This document shows, one piece after another, positions 50,846-59,897 of a stretch of 64,000 nucleotides of DNA. Position 1 is the first letter of the stretch, and the number at the start of each line of letters is the position of its first letter. This DNA is from Lachnoclostridium phytofermentans ISDg (GTDB lineage Bacteria > Bacillota > Clostridia > Lachnospirales > Lachnospiraceae): the NCBI RefSeq assembly GCF_000018685.1, contig NC_010001.1, positions 328,001 through 392,000 on the forward strand, in the 5' to 3' direction. The notes under the pieces were generated by a model. It saw nothing but the letters and a program-made list of their open reading frames with translations, was not told where the DNA came from and did not search any database. The translations under genes were made by a program, and so were the position numbers.

Positions 50846-51166
50846 TTATCAAGTATGGACTGAGTTTTACGTTTTACAAAAGAGCAGTATAGGAAAGCTG
50901 ACTTAAAATGAAGTTCGCGAAGTTACTTCCTTATACAATAATTCGTAAAATGAATAGTAGATATCAATATAATCTATTTTACATATGATGAGAAGGTATC
51001 TATAATGATACTAAGTAGCATGTGATATGATGTGATATAAATAATATAAATTTTCTATAAATTTGATAGAAGAATACAAGATTAAGTGATATGCTGCAGG
51101 TTAGTATAGTTCCTAGATGTTAGTATAAAATTAGATGATTTAGATATAAGTTTGTTTTTAGGATAT

Positions 51167-51195
51167 TTGTCAATAGTCTTAAGAGATGCTATATA
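51167..51195 (+). promoter_or_regulatory. promoter of the lysA-like gene
   Basis: TTGTCA (51167-51172), a 17-base spacer and TATATA (51190-51195). The predicted start near 51202 favours the ATG at 51217 over that at 51205. No lysine riboswitch is visible. Confidence 0.6.
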
Positions 51196-51216
51196 TGCGC
51201 AGAAATGAGGATAAAG

Positions 51217-52476
51217 ATGAAAAAACCGTTTGTCACGCTTGAAAAAGTGAATGAAATTGTTAATACACATAGTACACCGTTTTATATTTATGATGAAAAA
51301 GGAATCAGAGAGAATGCTAGAAAATTAAAAGAAGCATTTTCATGGAATAAAGGGTTTAAAGAGTATTTTGCAGTTAAGGCAACACCAAACCCATTTATAT
51401 TACAGATTTTAAAGGAAGAAGGTTGTGGTAGCGACTGTTCTTCTGAGACAGAGCTTATGATATCGGAAGCTGTTGGAATTACTGGAAGTGAAATAATGTT
51501 TTCCTCCAATAATACACCGGAAGGTGAATTTACAAAGGCTAAAGAGTTAGGTGCTATTATCAATTTAGATGATTATACCCATATTGACTTCTTAAAGGAA
51601 GAGTGTGGAATACCTGAAACCATTTGTTGTCGATATAATCCAGGTGGTGTATATGAAGTAAGCAATGGTATTATGGATAATCCAGGAGATGCAAAGTATG
51701 GTTTTACAAAGCAACAGCTCATTGACGGATATAAGAAATTAATGGAGTTAGGTGCGAAAAACTTTGGTATCCACTCCTTCTTAGTAAGTAATACTGTTAC
51801 CAATGATTATTACCCGGCCTTAGCAAGAACATTATTTGAACTTGCAGTGGAGTTGAAAAATGAAACCAATGCAAATATTACATTTATAAACCTATCCGGT
51901 GGAATAGGAATACCTTATTTACCAGAGGAAAAGGGAAATGACATCATGGTAATTGGCGAGGGTGTTCGTAAGGCTTATGAAGAAATCTTGGTACCAAATG
52001 GTCTTGGTGATGTTGCTATTTTTACAGAACTAGGACGATATATGCTAGCTCCATATGCTCACCTTGTAACAAAAGCAATCCATGAGAAGCATATCTATAA
52101 AGAGTACCTAGGTGTAGATGCGTGTGCAGTTAACTTAATGAGACCAGCGATGTACGGAGCTTATCACCATATTACGGTGCTTGGTAAAGAGGAGACTCCA
52201 CTTGACACCATGTATGATGTGGTAGGTTCCCTATGTGAGAATAACGATAAGTTTGCTATTGATCGTATGTTACCTAAGGTTGACATGGGGGATTATCTTG
52301 TAATTCATGATACTGGTGCTCATGGTTTTGCTATGGGTTATAATTATAATGGTAAATTAAAATCTGCGGAACTCTTATTAAAGGAGGATGATTCGGTACA
52401 ATTAATCCGAAGAGCAGAAACTCCAGAGGATTATTTCGCAACTTTTGATTTTTGCGATATCTTGAAACAAAAATAA
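51217..52476 (+). CDS. lysA: diaminopimelate decarboxylase
   Basis: A 419-residue PLP enzyme of fold type III that removes CO2 from meso-diaminopimelate to make lysine. The PLP lysine is in EYFAVKATPNP (residue about 50). CGSDCSSETELMISEAVG, the glycine-rich phosphate loop NLSGGIGIPY and HDTGAHGFAMGYNYNGKL near the end are present. The ELGRYMLAPYAHLVT segment replaces the common EPGR; this variant is found in some clostridial members, so related substrates cannot be fully excluded. SD GAGG at 51207 supports ATG 51217. It is monocistronic, with its own promoter and terminator. Confidence 0.82.
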   Translation: MKKPFVTLEKVNEIVNTHSTPFYIYDEKGIRENARKLKEAFSWNKGFKEYFAVKATPNPFILQILKEEGCGSDCSSETELMISEAVGITGSEIMFSSNNTPEGEFTKAKELGAIINLDDYTHIDFLKEECGIPETICCRYNPGGVYEVSNGIMDNPGDAKYGFTKQQLIDGYKKLMELGAKNFGIHSFLVSNTVTNDYYPALARTLFELAVELKNETNANITFINLSGGIGIPYLPEEKGNDIMVIGEGVRKAYEEILVPNGLGDVAIFTELGRYMLAPYAHLVTKAIHEKHIYKEYLGVDACAVNLMRPAMYGAYHHITVLGKEETPLDTMYDVVGSLCENNDKFAIDRMLPKVDMGDYLVIHDTGAHGFAMGYNYNGKLKSAELLLKEDDSVQLIRRAETPEDYFATFDFCDILKQK

Positions 52477-52550
52477 GGGGCGGTTAAATGTAATATACTA
52501 AAGGAATAAAAATCATGTTCCGATAATCGAATTTACGATGCAAAAAATGC

Positions 52551-52589
52551 ACCTTTTATCAGAATCTGCTTCGCATCTTCTGAAAGGTA
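52551..52589 (+). other. hairpin in the lysA 3' region
   Basis: ACCTTT (52551-52556) pairs with AAAGGT (52584-52589), and TCAGAA with TTCTGA inside. It lies eight bases before the long terminator at 52597. It may protect the 3' end. Confidence 0.45.
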
Positions 52590-52596
52590 TTATTAG

Positions 52597-52651
52597 TGGT
52601 TATAAGATTTTTGTTGGACTTAATGACAACAAAAATCTTGTAACCATTTTT
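52597..52651 (+). terminator. long Rho-independent terminator after lysA
   Basis: A stem of about 20 pairs, TGGTTA plus AAGATTTTTGTTG with CAACAAAAATCTT plus TAACCA, encloses a 10-base loop and is followed by TTTTT. The stretch 52652-52927 is AT-rich and shows no gene. Confidence 0.88.
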
Positions 52652-52927
52652 AGTTCAATAAGAAATAAATAAGATTCTAGCAGACCTTGTCGAATTATTG
52701 ATAGAAACTAAAAATTACCGTTATTTCCTTTATTAGCCCTAATGTAAAGATTAAATTAGTACGATATAATAGCTGTTAATAAGATATAAGGCACACCATA
52801 AACAAAAGAAATTAGGAAAAATAAAAAAAATTATTTAATCTTCCTAATATAAAATAAAAAGGATAACTACAAAAGAAACTAGGCATATAGAATAAGAATA
52901 AAGCAATAAAATTATTTCTACTTAGTA

Positions 52928-52954
52928 TAAAGTAAAAGAGAAAACATCCGATAA
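52928..52954 (+). promoter_or_regulatory. sigma-D (sigma-28) promoter of the late flagellar operon
   Basis: TAAA (52928-52931), a spacer of 16 bases and CCGATAA (52948-52954), close to the consensus TAAA-N15-GCCGATAA. It is about 80 bases before flgM, where a SigD promoter is expected. Confidence 0.8.
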
Positions 52955-53032
52955 ATAAGGTAGTTGAAGTTATTTATTGAAACCAAGAGCGTGTTTCAAT
53001 AATCAAGAATTTTTAGTTAGGCGGTGAGTTGT

Positions 53033-53305
53033 ATGCGTATTGATGCATTAAGTAAAATTAATCAACTTTATCAGACAAACGATACAAGAAAAGTATCCAA
53101 AACACAGAATGGAAATAAAAAGGACAGTGTGGAAATCTCTCAGATGGGTAAGGATTTTCAGATAGCAAAGCAAGCAGTGTCTTCGGCACCGGATATACGT
53201 CAGGAAAAGGTAGACGAAATAAAGAAAAAACTTGCGTCGGGTAATTATGAGATTAACCTTGAGGAGTTAGCTGATAAGATGATAAACGACTTCTTTGAAG
53301 AATAG
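53033..53305 (+). CDS. flgM: anti-sigma-28 factor FlgM
   Basis: A 90-residue protein that binds SigD (sigma-28) and blocks late flagellar transcription until it is exported through the finished hook-basal body. The N-terminus MRIDALSKINQLYQ is typical of Gram-positive FlgM. The sigma-binding C-terminal half is present (VDEIKKKLASGNYEINLEELADKMINDFF). ATG 53033 is preceded by GGTGAG; a GTG at 53024 is possible. It is the first gene behind a SigD promoter, giving negative feedback on its own synthesis. Confidence 0.93.
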   Translation: MRIDALSKINQLYQTNDTRKVSKTQNGNKKDSVEISQMGKDFQIAKQAVSSAPDIRQEKVDEIKKKLASGNYEINLEELADKMINDFFEE

Positions 53306-53356
53306 TGGTTATCACAGAAAGAAGCTTGTAGCTACAGGTAGATCGGAGGTAATTCA

Positions 53357-53872
53357 TTGGCAAGCCTGATACAGGAATTAATAACAACGCTTCGCGAAGA
53401 GGAACAACTTTATCAAGAGATGATTCCGATTGCAGCGAAAAAAACCAGAGTAATTATAGACAATGACCTCGCTTCCTTGCAGCAAATAACAGAAGAAGAG
53501 CAAGTTACTGTAGAAAAAGTAAATGCTCTGGAGCGCAAGAGAGAAGAGGTTATTGTAAACATTGGAACAGTGATAAATCGAAAGTCAGATACATTGACTA
53601 TGAAAACGATTATCACGCTATTAGAGAATCAGCCAGAGGAGCAAAAAGAATTATCATTAATCCACGATTCTCTAACAACTACAATTAATCAATTAGTAGA
53701 ACTAAATCATAAAAATAAATCTTTAATTCAACAGTCCCTAGAGATGATTGAATTCAATATGAATTTAATTCAGAGTACACGGATGTCACCGGGGAGCACC
53801 AATTATACCAAAGGCGCATCTCAGCTTGAGATGCCAGCTGCGCAGACAGGGATGTTTGATGCGAAGCAATAG
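53357..53872 (+). CDS. flgN: flagellar export chaperone FlgN
   Basis: A 171-residue helical, mostly coiled-coil protein. FlgN keeps the hook-filament junction proteins FlgK and FlgL unfolded and delivers them to the export gate. The sequence LIQELITTLREEEQLYQEMIPIAAKK followed by KVNALERKREEVIVNIG is typical of the FlgN family, and the disordered tail that holds client-binding residues is present. It starts with TTG at 53357 after CGGAGG. It lies directly upstream of two flgK genes, as in other Firmicutes. Confidence 0.88.
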   Translation: MASLIQELITTLREEEQLYQEMIPIAAKKTRVIIDNDLASLQQITEEEQVTVEKVNALERKREEVIVNIGTVINRKSDTLTMKTIITLLENQPEEQKELSLIHDSLTTTINQLVELNHKNKSLIQQSLEMIEFNMNLIQSTRMSPGSTNYTKGASQLEMPAAQTGMFDAKQ

Positions 53873-53917
53873 GTAGAGATATAGCAAAGAAATGATGCAA
53901 AAGAGAGGTGAGATTCC

Positions 53918-55780
53918 ATGAGCTTAATGAGTAGCTTATATGTAGGTGTATCTGGATTACAAGTCAGTCAAAATGGTCTGAATACCACAGGACATAATCT
54001 TGCAAACGTAGAAACGGAAGGTTATGTTAGACAGCAAACGGTATTACAGACATCTCAATATCGAACAATAGGACAATCGTATATTTCCCCAATGCAATTA
54101 GGCCTTGGAGCAGAAACAGCTGCTGTTCGTCAGGTTAGAGATATCTTTTTAGATAAATCTTATCGACAAGAGCTTGGGCGTCGAGGGTTCTATGATTCTC
54201 AGTATGAAACAGTATCCGAGATTGAAAACTTAATGGGTGAGCTTGAGGGCGTTGCGTTCCAGGATTCTATTGCTGACTTTTGGAAAAACTTACAAGAACT
54301 CGCGAAAGAACCGGATAGTTTAGTAAAGAGAGCTTCACTTGTAGAAACAAGTGTCGGCTTTGTTGAACGCTCTGAGAATTTATTCAAACAGCTTCGGGAC
54401 TATCAATTAAATTTAAATTTAAAAATAACGAATACGATCTCTCGTATTAATGAAATTGGAGATCAAATCTCGAGTTTAAATGATAGAATTTGTGCTTATG
54501 AAAGCAATCGAGTAGAGCACGCGAACGACTTAAGAGACACGAGAAATAAATTATTAGATGAGTTGTCTCAAATGATTACCATTACATATCGTGAAAATGC
54601 AGATGGTAGAGTTACTGTAAATGCGGAAGGAGTTCCATTTGTAACAGAAGATCTTACACATCATATGGGGAGCATGACAGTAACACAAATCAGACAACGA
54701 CAGCTTGACGAGGATGAATTTAATTCAACCGGTATGATGGAAAATTCGGATATGTTAATTCCGATTTGGCCAACGTATGGTAATGTAGAAGTATTCAATC
54801 GTGATTTGATACCAAATCCAGTAGATAATTCTGATATTGGTTCTTTAAAAGGCTTGATTTTAGCGAGAGGAACAAAAGTAGCAAAAGCTACGGATATTCC
54901 GATCGCACCTAATAAAGATAATTACTTGGACGAGTTTGGCGACTTAAAGGAAGATGAATATAATCTTGCATTAAAAGATTATAAAGAGGCTGTTAAGACA
55001 TACAACAAAACAATAGAACCATCCATTGTTATGTCAACTCAGGCACAGTACGATCAGTTAATCCATGGTATTGTAACAAAGATTAATGACATCTTATGCC
55101 CTAACAAAGAAGTAGTTATCGCAGCAGGAACTACGATTCAACTTTCAAATGGTGATACGTATACTTACGATAAGGATACGGTAATTAAGATTTTTGATGA
55201 TGAGAATGCTCCAATTGGAATCAATGGTGAAGGTGGTACGGAGTTATTTAGTCGTAAATCCATGCCTCGTTATATGGATTACCAAGAGATTACTTTGGCT
55301 AATGGGGATACCATTCTTGCTAAGATTTACAATGAGGAAGACGAGGCAAACAATTATTCCTTGTATACGGTTGGTGAACTGGTAGTAAATCAGGAGATGA
55401 TTGAGGATAAGTCAAAGATTCCATTAAGCCAGAGTTCTAACACTGGAGATTATGATATCAAGACTACGGAGAGATTATTAAAAGCATGGCAGGAACCATT
55501 TGCAACCCTTTCTCCAAATACATTAACAAAATCAAACATTAATGATTATTACAATGCATTAATCGGAGGTATAGCAACTACCGGTGAGCGTTATCATACG
55601 ATTGTTAAGAGTCAGGAAGGTATGGTAACAAGCATTGACAATCAGCGTCAATCAGTTCTTGGAGTAGCCTCTGACGATGAACTTACAAGTTTAATTAAAT
55701 TCCAACATGCGTATAACGCAGCTGCTAGATATATAAACGTAATAGATCAAATGCTTGAGCATATTGTAACGAGAATATAG
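53918..55780 (+). CDS. flgK: flagellar hook-associated protein 1 (first copy)
   Basis: A 620-residue junction protein between hook and filament. The N-terminal rod/hook motif SLYVGVSGLQVSQNGLNTTGHNLANVETEGYVRQ is clear, and the C-terminal helix SLIKFQHAYNAAARYINVIDQMLEHIV completes the D0 domain. The middle carries a long variable surface domain. ATG 53918 follows AGAGAGGTGAG. A second flgK follows after 91 bases, separated by a perfect hairpin (55782-55813). This copy is closer to canonical length and is the likely main junction protein, though that is not certain. Confidence 0.93.
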   Translation: MSLMSSLYVGVSGLQVSQNGLNTTGHNLANVETEGYVRQQTVLQTSQYRTIGQSYISPMQLGLGAETAAVRQVRDIFLDKSYRQELGRRGFYDSQYETVSEIENLMGELEGVAFQDSIADFWKNLQELAKEPDSLVKRASLVETSVGFVERSENLFKQLRDYQLNLNLKITNTISRINEIGDQISSLNDRICAYESNRVEHANDLRDTRNKLLDELSQMITITYRENADGRVTVNAEGVPFVTEDLTHHMGSMTVTQIRQRQLDEDEFNSTGMMENSDMLIPIWPTYGNVEVFNRDLIPNPVDNSDIGSLKGLILARGTKVAKATDIPIAPNKDNYLDEFGDLKEDEYNLALKDYKEAVKTYNKTIEPSIVMSTQAQYDQLIHGIVTKINDILCPNKEVVIAAGTTIQLSNGDTYTYDKDTVIKIFDDENAPIGINGEGGTELFSRKSMPRYMDYQEITLANGDTILAKIYNEEDEANNYSLYTVGELVVNQEMIEDKSKIPLSQSSNTGDYDIKTTERLLKAWQEPFATLSPNTLTKSNINDYYNALIGGIATTGERYHTIVKSQEGMVTSIDNQRQSVLGVASDDELTSLIKFQHAYNAAARYINVIDQMLEHIVTRI

Positions 55781-55781
55781 C

Positions 55782-55813
55782 TTATTAGAAGTTTGATTTT
55801 TAACTTCTAATAA
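55782..55813 (+). other. perfect hairpin between the two flgK genes
   Basis: TTATTAGAAGTT (55782-55793) pairs with AACTTCTAATAA (55802-55813). There is no T-run, so it is more likely an mRNA-processing or stability element than a terminator. Confidence 0.6.
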
Positions 55814-55871
55814 AAGGTGTGTAGTATGCACCGTAAATATAACTTTAAGATAACAAGGGAGAGGTGAGTAA

Positions 55872-57713
55872 ATGCCATCTACATTTTTTGGACTTTCCAT
55901 AGGAAATAGTGGATTATATGCTTCGCAGGCAGGTTTAAATACCACTGCGCATAATATAGCAAATATTGAAACAGAGGGTTTCTCAAGACAAGTGGCAAAA
56001 CAACAAGCTGGAACAGCTCTTCGAGTAAATAGTTCCTATGGTATGGTTGGTACTGGTGTTGATATCAAGGGTGTAACTCAGATACGTGACTCGTACTATG
56101 ATTTGAAATATATGAAGAATAACACAATGTATGGAGCGTACTCCACCAAAGAGTATTATTTAACCTCCATTGAGAATTATTTTAATGAAGTTAAGTTGGA
56201 AGGGTTTTTGACTAATTTTGATAATATGTACAATAGCCTCCAGGAATTGAGTAAGCAACCAGAGGACTTAACCGTACGTACTCAGGTTACTAATATGGCT
56301 CAAAGTACCTGTGATTATGTAAATTCGCTTTCAACTAGCTTAAGCCGCTTACAGGAAGAATGTAATTTTGAGATTAAAAATCAAGTAGAACGCGTGAACT
56401 CCTTGGCACAACAGATTGCTATTGTTACGAAGCAAATCAACACGATTGAAGTTAATGGTGGTACCGCAAATGACCTTAGGGATCAACGTGCCTTAATGGT
56501 GGACGAATTATCCGGATTTGCAACGGTAAGTGTCAATGAGCGAATTGTTGGAGATAATGTCGGAGTTACGAGTTATACCGTTAAATTAGATGGTCAGACC
56601 TTGGTTGACAACTATGAGGCGAACCAATTAAAAGTCGTTCCAAGAGATACCAAAGTAAATCAGTTGGATGCGACAGGACTATTTAATGTTTGCTGGAGTA
56701 ATGGACAACCCGTGGATCTTAATAGTCCAACCATGGGCGGAACGCTTAAAGCGTTGATTCAAGTACGTGATGGTAACAATAAGGAAGGTTATCAGGGAAA
56801 AGCAATAGCAAGTGCTGGTGATACAACAATTACAGTGACTTCAACGAATAAAAATAATGTAGAAGATTTAAACATTGCATCCAATGGTATTATTACAATA
56901 GGCAATAGAGAGTACCATTATAATGGATTTGCTGTTACAAAGGATGAAGATACAGGAGAATTTATCTACGAATTTTCCCTTGATGAACCAGTTAAAGTGG
57001 ATGTGAATGAAGAAACTGCCCATATCGGAAAACAGGTTGATTATAAAGGAATCCCGTACTATATGGCACAGCTCAATAAATTTGCTAGAACCTATGCCAA
57101 AGCATTTAATGATGTACATAAATCAGGACAGGATTTAAATGGCGACCAGGGCTTAGATTTCTTTAATGGTGTTGACGTGGTAACAGGTAAGAACTTTATC
57201 TTTGATAAGTCACCTTCAGATGAAGGAAATGGTTATTTATTTACCTCTAAGACAGGGGCTTATGCTGGAGATTATGCGGATGAACCGAATTTTGCGTCAT
57301 ATTATTTGCTCACTGCCGATACCTTTGGGGTTACAAAGGCAGTTTATTCGGACCCTAAAAAGTTGGCGACTGCATCTTCAATTGAAAATGGTGTTGCTAA
57401 CGCTGATAATGTTCAGAAGTTACTAGCATTAAAAGATGACGTTAGAATGTTTGGTCAAGGAAAACCAGCTCAATTTTTCCAAACTCTAGTAGCAGAGATT
57501 GGCATTGATGCGAAACAAGCAAGTAATTTTGCAGAAAACCAAATGAATATTTTATCAGCAGTTCAGAATCAGAGATTATCCATCAGTGGTGTAGATCAAG
57601 AAGAAGAGGCTATGAACTTAGTGCGTTACCAAAAAGCCTATAACTTATCTGCTAAGGTAATTTCTATTATGGATCAGATTTATGATAGACTCATTAATTA
57701 TATGGGTGCATAA
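55872..57713 (+). CDS. flgK: flagellar hook-associated protein 1 (second copy)
   Basis: A 613-residue FlgK paralogue. The N-terminal motif GNSGLYASQAGLNTTAHNIANIETEGFSRQ and C-terminal helix NLVRYQKAYNLSAKVISIMDQIYDRLINYMGA are intact, so it can build into the rod-like axis. It differs strongly from the first copy in the middle domain, which argues against a recent duplication. Tandem flgK genes are known in flagellated Lachnospiraceae. It may form a second ring of junction subunits or replace the first under some conditions. ATG 55872 follows AGAGGTGAG. Confidence 0.92.
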   Translation: MPSTFFGLSIGNSGLYASQAGLNTTAHNIANIETEGFSRQVAKQQAGTALRVNSSYGMVGTGVDIKGVTQIRDSYYDLKYMKNNTMYGAYSTKEYYLTSIENYFNEVKLEGFLTNFDNMYNSLQELSKQPEDLTVRTQVTNMAQSTCDYVNSLSTSLSRLQEECNFEIKNQVERVNSLAQQIAIVTKQINTIEVNGGTANDLRDQRALMVDELSGFATVSVNERIVGDNVGVTSYTVKLDGQTLVDNYEANQLKVVPRDTKVNQLDATGLFNVCWSNGQPVDLNSPTMGGTLKALIQVRDGNNKEGYQGKAIASAGDTTITVTSTNKNNVEDLNIASNGIITIGNREYHYNGFAVTKDEDTGEFIYEFSLDEPVKVDVNEETAHIGKQVDYKGIPYYMAQLNKFARTYAKAFNDVHKSGQDLNGDQGLDFFNGVDVVTGKNFIFDKSPSDEGNGYLFTSKTGAYAGDYADEPNFASYYLLTADTFGVTKAVYSDPKKLATASSIENGVANADNVQKLLALKDDVRMFGQGKPAQFFQTLVAEIGIDAKQASNFAENQMNILSAVQNQRLSISGVDQEEEAMNLVRYQKAYNLSAKVISIMDQIYDRLINYMGA

Positions 57714-57739
57714 TACGGAGTTAGAAACACAAATTTGTG

Positions 57740-57777
57740 CTGTTGCCCAAATTTGCAGGATTGCAACAGAATGGAGG
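57740..57777 (+). promoter_or_regulatory. candidate CsrA-binding hairpin before the flgL ribosome-binding site
   Basis: TTGCA (57753-57757) and TGCAA (57762-57766) form a stem whose loop GGAT holds GGA, the CsrA recognition triplet. A wider pairing CTGTTGC/GCAACAG surrounds it. The SD GGAGG (57773-57777) offers a second GGA seven bases downstream. CsrA bound here would block flgL translation. Confidence 0.55.
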
Positions 57778-57782
57778 TTAGT

Positions 57783-59315
57783 ATGAGAATTACAAATAAA
57801 ATGATGACAAACAATGTTCTTTATAATATTAACAATAATAAGAACAGTTTGTCCAAAACAGAACAACAATACTCCACCGGTAAGAAGATACAGCGTCCTT
57901 CAGAAGACCCTATCGTTGCAGTACGTGCGTTGAAACTTCGTACCAATCTTACAGAACTAAATCAATATTATGAAAAGAATATTCCAGATGCCCTAGCGTG
58001 GATGGATTTGACAGAAAGTTCTTTAAGTAACATTAATGAGATTCTAACGAAGATACACACATATTGCGTGAATGGTGCTAATGATACCTTAACGGAAGAG
58101 GATAGAAACAGTCTTGCAGTTAATTTAAATCAATTAAAGGACCAGATTTATCAAGAAGGCAATACAAACTATGCAGGGAGATATGTTTTTAGTGGATATA
58201 AGACGGATTCTAGTTTAGTTTTTTCTGAAAATACATCAAAATATAATTATTTATTAACAGAAAGATTAAGCGGAGCTAACTTAGATGTCATTCAAAAATC
58301 GATTAATTCCTTTGATCTATCTTCTTATAATCCAAATGCACCATGGGATACTAGTTTTGATGAAAAACCGAATTATATCACGGCACACCGTTTAAGATTA
58401 GCATATAACAATCTCAAAAACTTGGACGATGGACAATTAAAGATTGAGATTGCCGACCAAGATTCCGATGGTAATGTAATTCTTGACGGTGATGGAAATA
58501 GAACGTATACTGAATATAGTGGTATTATCGAATCGAGGTTATCAACAGATGAAGACGCGTATACTCCGCCAGATGGAACTATTTATTTTCTAGCTGATAC
58601 TGGTGAATTGATTTTACCAGAGGATGTATATCAAGATTTCCGTGATAAGGTTGATATTAAGGTTTCTTACGAGAAGAATTCTTTTGTGAAGAATGATTTA
58701 AAACCTGAACATTATTTTGATTGCGTACAAACTGATTTAACAAGCGATGATCTTGTAGAGCGTAACTTTACAAAACAGAACCAGGAAATCCGTTATGAGA
58801 TAAACTTTAGTCAATCAATGGTGGTGAATACGCAAGGTAGTGATGCAATCACTCACAATATAGGAAGAACCATTGATGATATTATTTTTGCGGTAAACAG
58901 TGTTATTGCAGTTGATAAAAAGATCTCTGAAGTTAATAAGATGTTAGCAAGCGGAAATATTACTGAAGAGCAAAAAACAACATTAAATCAGGCTTTAGAA
59001 GTATTAACGGCTGAGAAGATTCTAAAAGATGAGGTAATGCAAAAAACATTTGGAAGTGCCCTCTCAGGAATAAAAGAACAGCAAAATATTATCAATGTTG
59101 CAGTTTCTGATTTAGGTAGCCGATCTGTTAGAATACAGCTTACAGAAAGTCGTTTATCGATGGAACAAGTTGATTTTGAGGATCTACTCTCAAAGAATGA
59201 GGATGCAGATATAGTAGATACGATAATCAAAATGAAATCACAGGAATCTGTATATAATGCTTCTTTATCTGCTGCTGCTAAGATTGTAAAGAATTCGTTA
59301 TTAGACTTCCTATAA
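57783..59315 (+). CDS. flgL: flagellar hook-associated protein 3
   Basis: A 510-residue junction protein joining FlgK to flagellin. The flagellin-like N-terminus MRITNKMMTNNVLYNINNNK and QYSTGKKIQRPSEDPIVAVRAL are clear, as is the C-terminal helix VDTIIKMKSQESVYNASLSAAAKIV. Typical FlgL is about 300 residues; here an extra middle domain of roughly 200 residues is inserted and includes a DSDGNVILDGDGN loop that may bind calcium. ATG 57783 follows ATGGAGG. A CsrA-type hairpin lies at the ribosome-binding site. A relic copy of its last codons lies 22 bases after its stop. Confidence 0.92.
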   Translation: MRITNKMMTNNVLYNINNNKNSLSKTEQQYSTGKKIQRPSEDPIVAVRALKLRTNLTELNQYYEKNIPDALAWMDLTESSLSNINEILTKIHTYCVNGANDTLTEEDRNSLAVNLNQLKDQIYQEGNTNYAGRYVFSGYKTDSSLVFSENTSKYNYLLTERLSGANLDVIQKSINSFDLSSYNPNAPWDTSFDEKPNYITAHRLRLAYNNLKNLDDGQLKIEIADQDSDGNVILDGDGNRTYTEYSGIIESRLSTDEDAYTPPDGTIYFLADTGELILPEDVYQDFRDKVDIKVSYEKNSFVKNDLKPEHYFDCVQTDLTSDDLVERNFTKQNQEIRYEINFSQSMVVNTQGSDAITHNIGRTIDDIIFAVNSVIAVDKKISEVNKMLASGNITEEQKTTLNQALEVLTAEKILKDEVMQKTFGSALSGIKEQQNIINVAVSDLGSRSVRIQLTESRLSMEQVDFEDLLSKNEDADIVDTIIKMKSQESVYNASLSAAAKIVKNSLLDFL

Positions 59316-59364
59316 AATAGATAGGAAACTCATTCTTAAGAATTCGCTGTTAGATTTCCTATAG
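59289..59364 (+). repeat. duplicate of the flgL 3' end (27-bp direct repeat)
   Basis: The bases 59289-59315 encode KNSLLDFL and stop. The bases 59338-59364 encode KNSLLDFL and stop again, with all four sense-codon base differences synonymous and a different stop codon (TAA against TAG). The second copy has no start and is a relic. Confidence 0.8.
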
Positions 59365-59426
59365 GAAAAAAGATAAATACCATCTTAAAAAAGGATAGGT
59401 AGTAATGGCAGAAAGGAAGTGTACTT

Positions 59427-59897
59427 ATGGTAATAGCAACAAAACACTTTGGTGAAATAGAGTTAGAAGAAGATAAAATATTAACCTTTGATCACGGGAT
59501 ATTTGGATTTGAGGATTGCAAACGATATACCATTCTATACGATGGAGAAGATGAGAATAGCAGTGTTATCTCCTGGTTACAAAGTTTGGATGAGGTATCC
59601 CTTGCGTTACCAATTATTCAACCTAGCCATGTTATTGATCAGTATAATCCAGTAATAGAGGATGAGCTGTTGGTGTCTTTAGGTGATATCAAAGAGGAAA
59701 ATATCGTTGTTTTCTTAACATTAACAGTACCTTCCGACTTAACTAAAATGACTACAAATCTGAAAGCTCCATTTATAATTAATACTGCAAATAAGAAGGG
59801 CTGCCAGGTTGTAGTAGAAGACCCTATGTTTGTAGTTAAGTATCCTGTATATGAAAAATTTCAAAACAGGGCCAAGAAGGAGGATGGAGAATGCTAG
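59427..59897 (+). CDS. fliW: flagellar assembly factor FliW
   Basis: A 156-residue protein that binds CsrA and releases flagellin mRNA from repression; free flagellin in turn titrates FliW. The family signature is clear: FGEIELEEDKILTFDHGIFGFEDCKRY, then SLDEVSLALPIIQP and the long ITLTVPSDLTKMTTNLKAPFIIN-like region. The ATG follows GAAAGGAAG. It overlaps csrA by seven bases, so the two antagonists are made in a fixed ratio. The upstream relic repeat shows that the flgL-fliW junction has been rearranged. Confidence 0.93.
   Translation: MVIATKHFGEIELEEDKILTFDHGIFGFEDCKRYTILYDGEDENSSVISWLQSLDEVSLALPIIQPSHVIDQYNPVIEDELLVSLGDIKEENIVVFLTLTVPSDLTKMTTNLKAPFIINTANKKGCQVVVEDPMFVVKYPVYEKFQNRAKKEDGEC

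Noticed and set aside
50846..51204. Lysine riboswitch (L-box) before lysA
   Set aside because: The sequence is AT-rich without conserved L-box motifs, and a promoter lies only about 20 bases before the start codon.
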